From NCBI GenBank assembly GCA_017462545.1, contig JAFTQX010000022.1, positions 1 to 52,206 of the forward strand: DNA of 52,206 nucleotides, read 5' to 3'. This document shows, piece after piece, positions 32,306 to 41,846 of the stretch. Below the pieces are notes generated by a model, which saw only the letters and a program-made list of their open reading frames with translations, was not told the DNA's origin and searched no databases. Numbering within the stretch: position 1 is the stretch's first letter; each line of letters begins with the position of its first letter. A program made the translations under genes and the position numbers. This DNA comes from Clostridia bacterium. GTDB taxonomy: Bacteria > Bacillota > Clostridia > Oscillospirales > CAG-272.

Positions 32306-32965
32306 ATGAAAAGTGTATATTCCCTCATGCTGGATGACGGCGTGGTTGCCGCGATCGACCGCCTGGCCTATCTGCAAAACACCAACCGCTCTGGCCTTGT
32401 CAATCAAATTTTGGCCGAGTATGCCTCCTATGTCACGCCCGAGCAGCGCATTCGGGAGGCCTTTGGCCGCATATCCGCCCTGCTTGACGGGCAGGAGAGC
32501 TTTCAGTTGGCGATGCAGCCGTCAGATACCATGCTTTCGCTTCGATCGGCGCTGCTTTATAAATATAACCCCACCGTGCGGTATAGTGTCGAGCTGTTCC
32601 GTAGTCCGGATGGCGAGGTTGGCGAGCTGCGCGTATCCATGCGCACGCAAAACAGCGCCTTAACCGAATATATGATGCGTTTTTACAGATTGTGGGCGCG
32701 CGTGGAGGAAACGCACATCGGACGCATATCCTGGCAAGCCGTGGAAGGGAAGTACAGCCGCCGTCTTGTCGTGCGTGAAAACCGTCGTGCGGACGCGGCT
32801 GCCGTCAGTCCTGAAACCCTGGGCGAGCTGATCGCCGCCTACATTCGCACCTTTGACCGTGCGTTGAAAATGTTCTTTCAGCTGTTGGATGATCCCGCAG
32901 CTGCCGCGCAAGAGATCGATGAGATCTATACGCGGTATTTACATGCCTCAAGCCTGATTGTATAA
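32306..32965 (+). CDS. ribbon-helix-helix-like protein upstream of clpB
   Basis: The 219-residue protein begins YSLMLDDGVVAAIDRLAYLQ, then NTNRSGLVNQILAEYA. The pattern is a short beta-strand and two helices with N-R-S at the turn, like ribbon-helix-helix DNA-binding proteins. The remaining about 170 residues form an unrecognised domain with predicted beta-strands (VRYSVELFRSPDGEVGELRV) and a helical C-terminus. clpB starts 10 bases after its stop, so the two form one operon. It may regulate that operon; this is inference from position. GGAG precedes the ATG. Confidence 0.75.
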   Translation: MKSVYSLMLDDGVVAAIDRLAYLQNTNRSGLVNQILAEYASYVTPEQRIREAFGRISALLDGQESFQLAMQPSDTMLSLRSALLYKYNPTVRYSVELFRSPDGEVGELRVSMRTQNSALTEYMMRFYRLWARVEETHIGRISWQAVEGKYSRRLVVRENRRADAAAVSPETLGELIAAYIRTFDRALKMFFQLLDDPAAAAQEIDEIYTRYLHASSLIV

Positions 32966-32975
32966 AGGAGGAAAC

Positions 32976-35570
32976 ATGATGAATCTTCAAAAAGCAACAC
33001 AAAAAACCATAGAAGCGCTGCAAAACGCGCAAAGCCTTGCAAGCGGCAGCGGCAATCAACAGATGGAGCAGGAGCATTTGTTGCTGGCCTTGGTCAGCGC
33101 GCCTGACGGTCTGGTGGGCGGCCTGCTGGAAAAAATGGGCATGGCTCCCATGAGTCTTGCCAACGAGCTGCGTGCCGCAATTGATAAGCTGCCCAAGGTC
33201 AGCGGCAGTCGCGAGGCAGATAAGCTGTACGTCTCGCGCGATTTGGATGTCGCGTTGAACGAGGCAGAGGCACAGGCTGCCAAGATGGGGGATAGCTATA
33301 CCTCGGTCGAGCACCTGTTCCTTGGTCTGATTGATAAGCCAAACGAGAGCATCAAAAGGCTGTTTGCCTCGCATAGCATCACGCGTGAAGGCTTTCTCTC
33401 TGCCTTGAAGGAGGTGCGTGGCAATCGCCATGTAGATACCGATAACCCCGAGGATACCTATGATGTTCTTAAAAAATACGGGCAAGACCTTGTTGCGCTT
33501 GCCCGTGCGCAAAAGCTGGATCCTGTCATCGGGCGTGATGAGGAAATCCGCAACGTGATCCGCATTCTATCCCGCAAGACCAAAAACAACCCCTGCCTGA
33601 TCGGTGAGCCGGGTGTTGGTAAGACTGCCATTGCTGAGGGGCTTGCCCAGCGTATCGTGCGGGGCGACGTGCCGGATAATCTCAAAAACCGCACGCTCTT
33701 CTCGCTGGATATGGGTGCCTTGGTTGCGGGTGCCAAGTTCCGCGGTGAGTTCGAGGAGCGACTCAAGGCGGTGCTCTCTGAGGTGCAGAAGAGTGAGGGA
33801 CGCGTGATCCTCTTTATCGACGAGCTGCATACCGTGGTGGGCGCAGGAAAGACGGACGGCGCGATGGATGCGGGCAATCTGTTAAAGCCCTTGCTTGCTC
33901 GCGGCGAGCTGCATTGCATTGGTGCTACTACGTTGAATGAGTATCGTAAATATATCGAAAAGGATGCCGCCCTTGAGCGTCGTTTCCAGCCCGTGCTGGT
34001 GCCCGAACCGACGGTAGAGGACACCATTTCCATTTTGCGTGGTCTGAAAAATCGCTATGAGGTCTATCACGGGGTCAAGATTCATGACGGTGCGCTGATT
34101 ACCGCAGCCACGCTCTCTGATCGGTATATCTCGGATCGTTTTCTTCCCGATAAGGCCATCGACCTGGTGGATGAGGCTTGCGCACTCATTAAAACAGAGA
34201 TGAACTCTATGCCTACCGAGCTGGATGAAATTTCCCGTAAGATCATGCAGCTGGAGATCGAGGAGGCCGCTCTGAAAAAGGAGACGGATAAGCTCTCGGT
34301 TGAGCATCTCTCTACGATTCGCGAGGAGCTTGCCAATCTGCGCGCCCGCTTTGACGAAATGAAGGCCAAGTGGGAAGGGGAGAAGAGCGGCATTGAAAGG
34401 GTGCAGAAGCTGCGCGAGGAGATGGAAGGCGTCCATGCCGAGATCGAGCGCGCACAGGAGAGCTATGACCTCAGCCGCGCTGCAGAATTAAAATACGGCA
34501 GACTGCCCGAGCTGCAACGTGAGTTGGCCGAAGAAGAGAAAAAGGCAGAAGAAAAAACGGGGCAGGCGACACTTCTCCGCGATACGGTGAATGAAGAAGA
34601 GATTGCCCGCATCGTTGCCCGTTGGACCGGCATTCCGGTCGCCAAGCTGGTAGAGGGGGAGAGAGATAAGCTGCTGCGTCTGGAGGAGATCTTGCACCGC
34701 CGCGTGATCGGACAGGATGAGGCGGTTGAAAAGGTGGCAGATGCCATTCTGCGCTCCCGCGCCGGCATCCGCGATCCTCGTCGCCCGATCGGCTCCTTCC
34801 TGTTCTTGGGACCTACCGGTGTCGGTAAGACAGAGCTTGCCAAGGCATTGGCCGAGGCACTCTTTGATGATGAGCACAATATGGTGCGCATTGATATGAG
34901 CGAGTATATGGAAAAATACTCGGTCTCTCGTCTGATTGGAGCCCCTCCCGGCTATGTAGGCTATGACGAGGGCGGTCAGTTGACCGAGGCGGTACGCCGC
35001 CGTCCCTATTCGGTCGTGCTGTTTGATGAGGTGGAGAAGGCACATCCCGATGTTTTCAATGTGCTGCTGCAGGTGCTTGATGACGGTCGCATTACCGATA
35101 GCCAAGGGCGAACGGTTGATTTCAAAAACACCATTCTGATCCTTACCTCCAACCTCGGCTCGGATATCATCCTGGACAGCATCGAAAATGGCGAGATCAG
35201 CGAAAGTGGTCGCGCCGCCGTGGAGGCGCTTTTGCGCCGCTCCTTCCGCCCCGAGTTCCTCAATCGCCTGGATGAGACGGTCTTTTATAAGCCCCTCACG
35301 CAGGAGAATATGGAGGGAATTGTGGAGCTTCTGTTTGCTGATCTTTCTCGCCGTATGCAGGCGCGCGGCTTGCGGATAGAGCTGACACCGGCAGCACGCG
35401 CCTATATCATCCGTTCCGCTTACGACCCGATCTATGGTGCTCGTCCGCTTCGTCGGTTCCTGCAGGCAAAGGTGGAAACGCTGCTTGCTCGCCGTCTGAT
35501 TGCCTCTGACCCTGCACCGGATACTATTTTGAAGGTAGACTTTGCGGATGAAAAGTTGATCATTCGGTAA
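32976..35570 (+). CDS. clpB: ATP-dependent chaperone ClpB
   Basis: The start is ATG 32976, with AAAGGAGG upstream. The 864-residue disaggregase has an N-terminal double repeat (1-145), nucleotide-binding domain 1 with Walker A GEPGVGKT at about 210-217, the long coiled-coil middle domain (about 400-525) that marks ClpB, and domain 2 with GPTGVGKT at about 611-618 and sensor segments. [14 protein letters not shown] links the halves. The ClpP-binding tripeptide loop of ClpA/ClpX/ClpC is not seen. It works with DnaK to rescue aggregated proteins. It is second in the operon with the RHH-like gene and is followed by a terminator. Confidence 0.97.
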   Translation: MMNLQKATQKTIEALQNAQSLASGSGNQQMEQEHLLLALVSAPDGLVGGLLEKMGMAPMSLANELRAAIDKLPKVSGSREADKLYVSRDLDVALNEAEAQAAKMGDSYTSVEHLFLGLIDKPNESIKRLFASHSITREGFLSALKEVRGNRHVDTDNPEDTYDVLKKYGQDLVALARAQKLDPVIGRDEEIRNVIRILSRKTKNNPCLIGEPGVGKTAIAEGLAQRIVRGDVPDNLKNRTLFSLDMGALVAGAKFRGEFEERLKAVLSEVQKSEGRVILFIDELHTVVGAGKTDGAMDAGNLLKPLLARGELHCIGATTLNEYRKYIEKDAALERRFQPVLVPEPTVEDTISILRGLKNRYEVYHGVKIHDGALITAATLSDRYISDRFLPDKAIDLVDEACALIKTEMNSMPTELDEISRKIMQLEIEEAALKKETDKLSVEHLSTIREELANLRARFDEMKAKWEGEKSGIERVQKLREEMEGVHAEIERAQESYDLSRAAELKYGRLPELQRELAEEEKKAEEKTGQATLLRDTVNEEEIARIVARWTGIPVAKLVEGERDKLLRLEEILHRRVIGQDEAVEKVADAILRSRAGIRDPRRPIGSFLFLGPTGVGKTELAKALAEALFDDEHNMVRIDMSEYMEKYSVSRLIGAPPGYVGYDEGGQLTEAVRRRPYSVVLFDEVEKAHPDVFNVLLQVLDDGRITDSQGRTVDFKNTILILTSNLGSDIILDSIENGEISESGRAAVEALLRRSFRPEFLNRLDETVFYKPLTQENMEGIVELLFADLSRRMQARGLRIELTPAARAYIIRSAYDPIYGARPLRRFLQAKVETLLARRLIASDPAPDTILKVDFADEKLIIR

Positions 35571-35578
35571 AAGATATC

Positions 35579-35612
35579 AAAAAGGTGCAAAACTCGTTTT
35601 TGCACCTTTTTT
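35579..35612 (+). terminator. terminator of clpB
   Basis: AAAAAGGTGCAAAA (35579-35592) pairs with TTTTTGCACCTTTTTT downstream, with loop CTCG. Confidence 0.88.
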
Positions 35613-35677
35613 GCTGCTTTTTTCATGATTTTTAGGGGGGCTTATGAAAAAAAGAAGTTGACTTTTTCAAAAAAAAC

Positions 35678-35706
35678 TTGCAATATGATGCAAAGTGTGA
35701 TATACT
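35678..35706 (+). promoter_or_regulatory. sigma-A promoter
   Basis: TTGCAA (35678-35683), a 17-bp spacer and TATACT (35701-35706), ahead of the lipoprotein gene. Confidence 0.7.
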
Positions 35707-35740
35707 AATTTTCACATTATTCCGATAAGAGGATGATCAT

Positions 35741-36319
35741 ATGTGGAATCATAGAAAATATGCTTGTATTTGGCTGTTGCTTGTATGCACGGCATTGTTG
35801 TTTGGCTGCGGCACGGGAGAACAGCCCTCGCTGCCGGAGATCGAATATTGTAACGTTACCTACTCCTTTGCTATGCCGTCCGAAGCGGGGCCGCGCGAAT
35901 ATACCGAAAAGGTCGTGCGCGGAAAGTATGCGTTGGCTTGGTCACTCCCCGGGGATGAGCAGTATGAGCTGGAGGGCTGGTACTGCAACGGTACAAAGTA
36001 TGATTTTTATGAGACGCCCATTACGGAGGATATTCGTCTGGAGGCAAACTGGATCCGGCGTGAATATCTCGTAAAGTACCGCATTGGCGATTACGTTCGT
36101 GCGCAGAGCGCTGTCTATTATGGTGATAGAGCAGGGGATGCCTATCAGGATGTGCCGCATCGCTTTACCGAAACCGACGAATGGAAGGAAATGCTGGAAC
36201 AGGGATATGTGTTTGCGGGCTGGATGCTTGATGGAGAGCTATGGGATTTTGAAAATGATGTTGTTACCGAGGATATAACGCTGGATGCCTACTTTGTTTT
36301 AGCGGATAAGACCGAATAA
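35741..36319 (+). CDS. putative lipoprotein with InlB-like repeats
   Basis: The 192-residue protein has a lipoprotein signal: basic start, hydrophobic core, then LLFGC with the lipid-attachment cysteine at about residue 23. Two Listeria-Bacteroides (InlB B) repeat-like units follow. Each has a GW pattern and an ITEDIRLEA/VTEDITLDA strand: GWYCNGTKYDFYETPITEDI at about 85-105, and GWMLDGELWDFENDVVTEDI at about 158-178. Such repeats fold as small beta-grasp domains on cell surfaces. AGAGGAT precedes the ATG. It opens the run of plus-strand genes up to murA. Confidence 0.78.
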   Translation: MWNHRKYACIWLLLVCTALLFGCGTGEQPSLPEIEYCNVTYSFAMPSEAGPREYTEKVVRGKYALAWSLPGDEQYELEGWYCNGTKYDFYETPITEDIRLEANWIRREYLVKYRIGDYVRAQSAVYYGDRAGDAYQDVPHRFTETDEWKEMLEQGYVFAGWMLDGELWDFENDVVTEDITLDAYFVLADKTE

Positions 36320-36323
36320 CGAA

Positions 36324-36352
36324 AAGGAGCCGCAGTAGCGGATAAAAATATG
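36324..36352 (+). promoter_or_regulatory. ribosome binding site with hairpin spacer
   Basis: AAGGAG (36324-36329) is 20 bases from ATG 36350. CCGC (36330-36333) and GCGG (36338-36341) form a hairpin between them; if folded, the distance shortens to 8 bases. No in-frame ATG, GTG or TTG lies nearer. Confidence 0.5.
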
Positions 36353-37447
36353 AAAGACTTTCTCGCCTGTTTCCCCAATGTGTTTGCCATTCACTCTGAT
36401 TATCAGATCGTTATCAATCTGATTGAGCCGGGCGCATGCCGCCTGCGGATCGGCAGTCGTGATATCTATGAGCCGGGCTACGGCGTTTACCGTACCGAGC
36501 GAAAGGTGCACAAGTTTACCGTTCCGCAAAAGCTACTTGACAGTGCGCGTGCCTACACCGTTCTATATCGCCAGGTAAGCGAGAGAAAGGCGTATTTTTC
36601 TGTCTCCGCCCCGGAGGAAGAAAGCAGAACCTTCTCCTTCCGCCCCATCACCAAAACGGAGGATATCCGTGCCGTTTATATTGCTGATGTGCACGGCAAC
36701 TACAATCCCGATAATTATTCTGCGGCAGAACGTGCCGCTCGCGCCTTCGGCGAGGTAGATTTTTATATTATCAACGGTGATATCGGCGAAATCGAAACAG
36801 AAGAGATGCTGGTCGATATCAATGCCTTTATCGGCCGCCTCAGCGGTGGAGAGATGCCTGTTATCGTTGGCCGTGGCAATCACGATACGCGCGGTAAGCT
36901 GGCAGAACTGCTGCCCGAGCATATTGCTACCGATGGCGATAAGACCTACTTTAACTTTACCCTCGGCCCAATCGGCGGTGTGGTGATTGATTGTGGAGAG
37001 GATAAGCTGGACTCGAATATCGAATATGGCGGTGTCAACTGCTTTGAGCAGTATCGTATCGCTGAGGCACGCGATCTTACCCGCATGAAAATGCCGGAGG
37101 CCAAGTATACCATGGCCATCTCACATATTGCTTTTATGACAAGCACCGCGATGCACGGCGGCTTTGACATCATGCCGGAGACCTATGCCATCTTTGGTCG
37201 TGCGCTCAACCGCATGAATCCCGATTTCTTTATCGGTGGTCACAGCCACCGCTTTGAGTATTACCCTGCCGATGATGCACGAGCCAAGATCCATCACCGT
37301 TACCCGGTCATTGTTGGATCTCGCTTGGATCAGGATGGGTATGCCTGTACGGGCATCGTTCTGCGTGATGGCAGCGTTACCTTTACCCATCTCCTCAGTG
37401 ACGGCTCGGTGCTTGGCAGCTTTGGTATTCCACGTAACGGTAGGTGA
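36350..37447 (+). CDS. calcineurin-like metallophosphoesterase
   Basis: The 365-residue protein has an N-terminal beta-rich domain (1-105) and a phosphoesterase domain. Its metal-binding blocks are in order: DVHGN (about 113), INGDIGE, GRGNHDTRG, ISHIAF and GGHSHRFEYYP. It lacks a signal peptide, so it should be cytoplasmic. The N-terminal domain resembles a fibronectin-like fold found in some purple acid phosphatase relatives, though this is only a shape impression. The substrate is unknown. It starts 30 bases after the lipoprotein stop and runs into the hydrolase gene four bases later. Confidence 0.88.
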   Translation: MKDFLACFPNVFAIHSDYQIVINLIEPGACRLRIGSRDIYEPGYGVYRTERKVHKFTVPQKLLDSARAYTVLYRQVSERKAYFSVSAPEEESRTFSFRPITKTEDIRAVYIADVHGNYNPDNYSAAERAARAFGEVDFYIINGDIGEIETEEMLVDINAFIGRLSGGEMPVIVGRGNHDTRGKLAELLPEHIATDGDKTYFNFTLGPIGGVVIDCGEDKLDSNIEYGGVNCFEQYRIAEARDLTRMKMPEAKYTMAISHIAFMTSTAMHGGFDIMPETYAIFGRALNRMNPDFFIGGHSHRFEYYPADDARAKIHHRYPVIVGSRLDQDGYACTGIVLRDGSVTFTHLLSDGSVLGSFGIPRNGR

Positions 37448-37451
37448 TGGT

Positions 37452-38399
37452 ATGCATCCGATCCTTGCGGTGATATTGCTTGCTCTTGTCCTTTTTTTAC
37501 TTATCTATGTTCTTACTTGTATAGCGGTTTTTCGCTACGCTTTTCGGCGCCATAAAAAGCAAGGGCGCGCCAAACGAGAAGCAACATTGGCCTATCTCGG
37601 CGAATACCGCGCGTCTGTAGAAAAAACGCTTGCCACCGTAGAGGCGATGCCGTACGAGCCGTTGCGCATCCGCTCGCATGATGGGCTTTCGCTCTTTGGC
37701 CGCCTGTACAGCGTTGAAAATGCCATTGGCACGGTCGTGCTTTTCCACGGCTACCGTTCGTATGGTGAAAACGATTTCAGCGGCATTTTTTCGTACTATA
37801 TGCAAGAGCGTCGCTGTCATGTTCTGCTGGTTGACCAGCGCGCCCACGGCGAGAGCGAAGGGAAGTATATTACCTTCGGTATCCATGAGCGGCGTGATTG
37901 CGTGGCATGGGCCACCTACCTTGCCGAGCGCTTTGGCGCTTCTCATAAGATCGTGTTGGATGGGATGTCTATGGGGGCTGCCACCGTGATGATGGCATCT
38001 GCCGAGGCGTTGCCGCGCAGCGTGGTCGGCATCATTGCCGATTGCGGATATTCCACGCCTGTGGATATTCTTTGCCATGTTGGTCGGCGCATGCGCTTGC
38101 CTCTGCCGCTGATTATGCCGGGGGTGATGTGGCTTTGCCGTGTCCTTGCCCATTTTGATCCGTACGAGACCAGCGCCATGGCGGCTGTTGCGCAGTCACC
38201 GCTGCCAAAGCTGTTTGTGCATGGTACGGCAGATGATTTTGTCCCTTACGAGATGGGAGAACGCCTTTTTGCCGCTGCGGGCGGCGAAAAAAAGATGGTT
38301 TCCGTAGAAGGGGCTGACCATGGAATGAGCTTTCTTGTCTCGCCTGAGCAGGTTTTAGCGGCATTAACCGAATTTTTTGACACCTATGTGGGAAAATAA
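37452..38399 (+). CDS. alpha/beta hydrolase
   Basis: The start ATG 37452 is chosen because it follows the phosphoesterase stop; the frame extends upstream inside that gene. The 315-residue protein has one N-terminal membrane helix (about 3-26), then an alpha/beta-hydrolase fold: FHGYRSYGEND (oxyanion region), DQRAHGESEG, nucleophile elbow GMSMGA (Ser about 174), Asp in HGTADDFVP and His in GADHGMS. This layout matches membrane-anchored bacterial serine hydrolases related to BEM46/YqkD. The substrate is unknown; the catalytic domain could face either side. A weak AGGTGAT site precedes it. Confidence 0.88.
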   Translation: MHPILAVILLALVLFLLIYVLTCIAVFRYAFRRHKKQGRAKREATLAYLGEYRASVEKTLATVEAMPYEPLRIRSHDGLSLFGRLYSVENAIGTVVLFHGYRSYGENDFSGIFSYYMQERRCHVLLVDQRAHGESEGKYITFGIHERRDCVAWATYLAERFGASHKIVLDGMSMGAATVMMASAEALPRSVVGIIADCGYSTPVDILCHVGRRMRLPLPLIMPGVMWLCRVLAHFDPYETSAMAAVAQSPLPKLFVHGTADDFVPYEMGERLFAAAGGEKKMVSVEGADHGMSFLVSPEQVLAALTEFFDTYVGK

Positions 38400-38403
38400 A
38401 ACC

Positions 38404-38438
38404 GCAAGCAGGCAGAGCCGCCGCTCTGCCTGCTTTGC
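38404..38438 (+). terminator. hairpin after the hydrolase gene
   Basis: GCAAGCAGGCAGAGC (38404-38418) pairs with 38423-38438 with one bulge. No T-run follows, so transcription may continue into the RluA gene. Confidence 0.5.
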
Positions 38439-38458
38439 TGTAACTGTGGGAGGCTGTG

Positions 38459-39337
38459 ATGAATATATGCATCAGCGAAGCGGAAAGCGGCATGTGTATC
38501 CGTGAGTTTCTTCGCACCCGTTTTTCCATCTCTGCTCGTTGCCTCTCGGCCTTAAAGCATGAAAACGGTGCTATTGCCGTCAATGGACAGCCAAAGACTG
38601 TACGCTACGTTCTGGCGGCTGGTGATGAGCTTTATCTGCATCTTGGTGATGGAGAAGGGGATGCGATGCCCCTGCCGGATGCCGACAAGCTCCCTTTTCC
38701 CGTGTTGGCAGCAGATGAGTGGCTGATTGCTCTTTCCAAGCCCGCCGATATGCCCACGCACCAGTCTTACGGTCATCGCGGCGATACCTTGGCAGATGCT
38801 ATAGCAGCTGCCTGTGGATGCCCCATCGTTTTTCGCGCGATTACGCGGCTGGACAGAGATACCAGCGGTGTGGTGCTGCTGGCCCGCAATCAGCTGGCGG
38901 CAGGCTTTTTTTCGCGTGCGATGATCAAGGGAGAAATAGAAAAAACCTATTACGCGATCACACTCCGTGCTCCATCTTCTCGCGCAGGGCGCATGATCGA
39001 CTATATCGCGCGAGAGAAGGATGGCATCATTCGCCGCGTGGTCGTTCCCGAGGGGGAAGGGGATCTTGCCGTGACCGATTATGAAACAGTAGGCGAGCAG
39101 CATGGAAAATTCCTTTTGCGACTTTGCCCGCGCACGGGGTGCACGCATCAGCTGCGCGTACAACTTGCCTCGCGTGGCCTGCCTATCGCCGGTGATGATT
39201 TCTACGGCGGCTCTACCGATTTTTGGCGCCAGGCGCTGCATGCCGCCTGCCTTTCCTTTCCGCACCCCGCGGGTGGACGTATGACGGTCGAGGCACCGTT
39301 GCCGCCCGATATGCTTCAATATTATAGTGAGGTTTGA
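38459..39337 (+). CDS. RluA-family pseudouridine synthase
   Basis: The start is ATG 38459, with GGGAGG 5-6 bases upstream. In the 292-residue protein an S4-like RNA-binding domain (1-60, SISARCLSALKHENGAIAVN) is followed by the catalytic domain with RLDRDTSGVVLLARN at about 130-144, where the Asp forms the covalent intermediate. EKTYYAITL and RTGCTHQLRVQLASRGLPI complete the fold. RluA/RluD relatives modify uridines in rRNA or tRNA; the target cannot be told. The DUF3810 gene follows three bases later, so they are co-transcribed. Confidence 0.93.
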   Translation: MNICISEAESGMCIREFLRTRFSISARCLSALKHENGAIAVNGQPKTVRYVLAAGDELYLHLGDGEGDAMPLPDADKLPFPVLAADEWLIALSKPADMPTHQSYGHRGDTLADAIAAACGCPIVFRAITRLDRDTSGVVLLARNQLAAGFFSRAMIKGEIEKTYYAITLRAPSSRAGRMIDYIAREKDGIIRRVVVPEGEGDLAVTDYETVGEQHGKFLLRLCPRTGCTHQLRVQLASRGLPIAGDDFYGGSTDFWRQALHAACLSFPHPAGGRMTVEAPLPPDMLQYYSEV

Positions 39338-39340
39338 AAG

Positions 39341-40465
39341 ATGGAAGAAGAACAAAAGCAACATCCCGCCATGCGCGTATGGCAGACCGTGAGGACCTAT
39401 GTACCGCTTGTGCCGCGTGTGCTGTTATCGCTGACGCTGCTTGCGGCAATTGTGCATATCATGTCAAGCCTGTTCACGCCGTTTGCGGATTTTATCAATC
39501 GCAGCGTTGCCGCAGCTGTGCGGTTTCTTCTTGCCAAGGTCAGCAACATTCTGCCGTTCTCCATTGCGGAGACGGTTTTGATCGCGCTTCCTGCCTTGCT
39601 GGTCATCCTGATTGTTTGTGCGGTCTTTTTTGCAAGAGACAAGAGGGGTTTTTGGCGATTCTTTTCATCTATACTGGCGGTGCTTGGCACGCTTTATACG
39701 CTGTTTGTCTTTACCATTGGTTGCGGCTATCACGCCACCTCACTCGATCAGCTTCTGTCGCTGGATCGTGTGAATGTTTCTAAAGAGGAGCTTTACGATA
39801 CAGCAGAAATCCTGTTAGAGGAAACCAATCGTCTTTCCGCTGAATTTGCGCGGGCAGAAGGGGCATCCATTATGCCCTATTCGGTTGCGGAGATGAATAA
39901 CCGCCTTTTGGATGCTTATGAAGCATTGGGGGATGAGCATGCGTTTTTGCAAACGATGTCTACGCGTGTCAAGGCGGTCAGCCTTAGTGATGCCATGTCG
40001 TACACCCATATCACGGGTGTGTATACCTATATGACAGGCGAGGCGAATCTCAATGTAGCCTTTCCCGATTATACGCTCCCCTTTACTGCCGCCCATGAGC
40101 TGGCACACCAGCGCGGCATCGCGCGGGAAAACGAGGCCAACTTTGTTACCTTTCTTGCTTGCATTGCGTCTGATGATCCCTATATCCGTTACAGCGGCTA
40201 TTTCAGTATGCTGGAATATGTTTCGTCTGCCCTTTATCGTGCCGATCCAAAGCTCTATGAGCAGTTGGTCGGAGGATATAGCCGTGAGGTGCGGCAGGAG
40301 ATCATTGCTTATTGGGATTTTTACGAAAAGTATGAAGACTCTGTGGTTGGTGAGATCAGCGGCGCGGTGAACGATGCCTATCTGCAAATACAGGGCACAG
40401 AGGGCACGCGCAGCTATGGCATGGTCGTTGATCTGGCTGTTGCCTATTATAAAAATAAAACATGA
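39341..40465 (+). CDS. DUF3810 membrane protein with zinc-peptidase motif
   Basis: The 374-residue protein has three hydrophobic helices between about 25 and 130. An extracytoplasmic-looking domain follows with HELAH at 252-256 (AAHELAHQRGIARENEANF), a zincin HExxH motif with a downstream Glu in ENEANF. This is the DUF3810 family, common in Bacillota; members look like membrane metalloproteases, but no substrate is known. It follows the RluA gene by three bases and ends at a strong terminator. Confidence 0.88.
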   Translation: MEEEQKQHPAMRVWQTVRTYVPLVPRVLLSLTLLAAIVHIMSSLFTPFADFINRSVAAAVRFLLAKVSNILPFSIAETVLIALPALLVILIVCAVFFARDKRGFWRFFSSILAVLGTLYTLFVFTIGCGYHATSLDQLLSLDRVNVSKEELYDTAEILLEETNRLSAEFARAEGASIMPYSVAEMNNRLLDAYEALGDEHAFLQTMSTRVKAVSLSDAMSYTHITGVYTYMTGEANLNVAFPDYTLPFTAAHELAHQRGIARENEANFVTFLACIASDDPYIRYSGYFSMLEYVSSALYRADPKLYEQLVGGYSREVRQEIIAYWDFYEKYEDSVVGEISGAVNDAYLQIQGTEGTRSYGMVVDLAVAYYKNKT

Positions 40466-40467
40466 GA

Positions 40468-40498
40468 AAAAACGCGCGTCGTAAGGACGCGCGTTTTT
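40468..40498 (+). terminator. intrinsic terminator before murA
   Basis: AAAAACGCGCGTC (40468-40480) pairs perfectly with GACGCGCGTTTTT (40486-40498). Confidence 0.85.
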
Positions 40499-40535
40499 CA
40501 CCCTTTTCTTTTTGCCGCGTATACTACCAATGAGA

Positions 40536-40588
40536 CCGTTTTGCTACAAAACGGTATACGCCAAAAAGAAAACGCGGCTATGCCGCGT
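40536..40588 (+). promoter_or_regulatory. hairpins in the murA leader
   Basis: ACCGTTTTG (40536-40544) pairs with CAAAACGGT (40548-40556). Then ACGCGGC (40572-40578) and GCCGCGT (40582-40588) form a hairpin that ends at the GTGGGG ribosome binding site. It may affect murA translation. No clear promoter is visible in this gap. Confidence 0.4.
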
Positions 40589-40598
40589 GGGGTTTTAT

Positions 40599-41846
40599 AT
40601 GGAAAAACTGATCGTGCGACCGTGCGGTGCCTTGCGCGGTCGCGTTGGTATTGGCGGCTCCAAGAATGCCGCCTTGCCCATTCTTGCCGCTACGCTGCTC
40701 TGTGAGGGGCCTTCGCTGATCGGCAATCTGCCCGCCATTCGGGATGTGGAGCTGGCCCTTGCCATTCTTTCCGGCATGGGTGTGGCGGTTACGCGGGTAG
40801 ATCGCGCTACATACGAGTTGAATACCAACCATGCATTCCCGCCCGCGCAGCCGGATCCGTTGACCGGCCGTATGCGTGCCTCTGCCTATCTGCTTGGCGC
40901 GTGTCTTGGCCGATTTGGTGTGGGGCGCGTTGGCTGCATTGGCGGCTGCGATTTTGGCGGTCGCCCGATCGACCAGCACATCAAGGCCTTTGTGGCACTG
41001 GGGGCCACGGTCTCGGTAGAGGATGAGGCGATCTGCGTGCGGGCCGACCATCTGCATGGTGCTGCCATTACCTTTGATACCGTTTCCGTGGGGGCAACGG
41101 TGAATGCCATGCTGGCTGCCGTACGCGCAGAAGGAGAGACCGTACTCCGAAATGTCGCGCGTGAGCCGCACATTGTAGACCTTGCCGCCTATCTCAACCG
41201 CTGTGGTGCCGATATTCGCGGTGCAGGCACGGCAACCATTCGTATTCGCGGGGTAAAAACGTTGCGCGGCTGCTCCTATTCTGTCATTCCCGATATGATC
41301 GAGGCGGGTACCTATCTGTTAGCCGCTGCCGCTACGCAGGGGGCGGTGACTGTGATGGGGGTAGACCCCACCCATCTTTCTCCCTTGACGGATGTGTTGC
41401 GTAAGATGGGAGCGGATGTGGATTGTGAGGAACGGCGCATCAGCCTGTTTGCTACTGCGCGCTTGCGCGGCAGCACGATCACCACCGCGCCCTTTCCCGG
41501 CTTTCCAACCGATCTGCAGCCGCCAATGGCCGCCTTGTTTTCGGTCTCTTTGGGCGAGAGCCGGGTGTGTGAGACAATATGGCGTCACCGGTTTCGCTAT
41601 GTGGAGGAGCTGCAAAAAATGGGTGCGGATATCCGCCTGCAGGGGGATGGTGCTTGCATCCAAGGCGGGCAACTGCATGGTGCTGAGCTATGCGTGCCCG
41701 ATTTGCGTGCCGGGGCGGCATTGTTGATTGCCGCCTGTGCGGCAGAAGGGGAGAGCGTTCTGCATTCGCCTTCTTATATTGAGCGCGGATATGAGGATCT
41801 GCTTCTGAAGCTTCGTGCGCTGGGGGCGGATATTAGCGCCGTTTAG
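40599..41846 (+). CDS. murA: UDP-N-acetylglucosamine 1-carboxyvinyltransferase
   Basis: I start it at ATG 40599 (MEKLIVRPCGALRGRVGIGG); the longer frame would include the leader hairpins. The 415-residue EPSP-synthase-fold enzyme has GGSKNAALPILAATLL near the start and the catalytic cysteine C117 in GGCDFGGRPIDQH, the position targeted by fosfomycin. IERGYEDLLLKLRALGADI closes the C-terminal domain. MurA adds enolpyruvate to UDP-GlcNAc, the first committed step of peptidoglycan synthesis. Its 3' end overlaps the convergent TIGR04086 gene by 14 bases. Some Bacillota have two MurA copies; only one is seen here. Confidence 0.96.
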   Translation: MEKLIVRPCGALRGRVGIGGSKNAALPILAATLLCEGPSLIGNLPAIRDVELALAILSGMGVAVTRVDRATYELNTNHAFPPAQPDPLTGRMRASAYLLGACLGRFGVGRVGCIGGCDFGGRPIDQHIKAFVALGATVSVEDEAICVRADHLHGAAITFDTVSVGATVNAMLAAVRAEGETVLRNVAREPHIVDLAAYLNRCGADIRGAGTATIRIRGVKTLRGCSYSVIPDMIEAGTYLLAAAATQGAVTVMGVDPTHLSPLTDVLRKMGADVDCEERRISLFATARLRGSTITTAPFPGFPTDLQPPMAALFSVSLGESRVCETIWRHRFRYVEELQKMGADIRLQGDGACIQGGQLHGAELCVPDLRAGAALLIAACAAEGESVLHSPSYIERGYEDLLLKLRALGADISAV

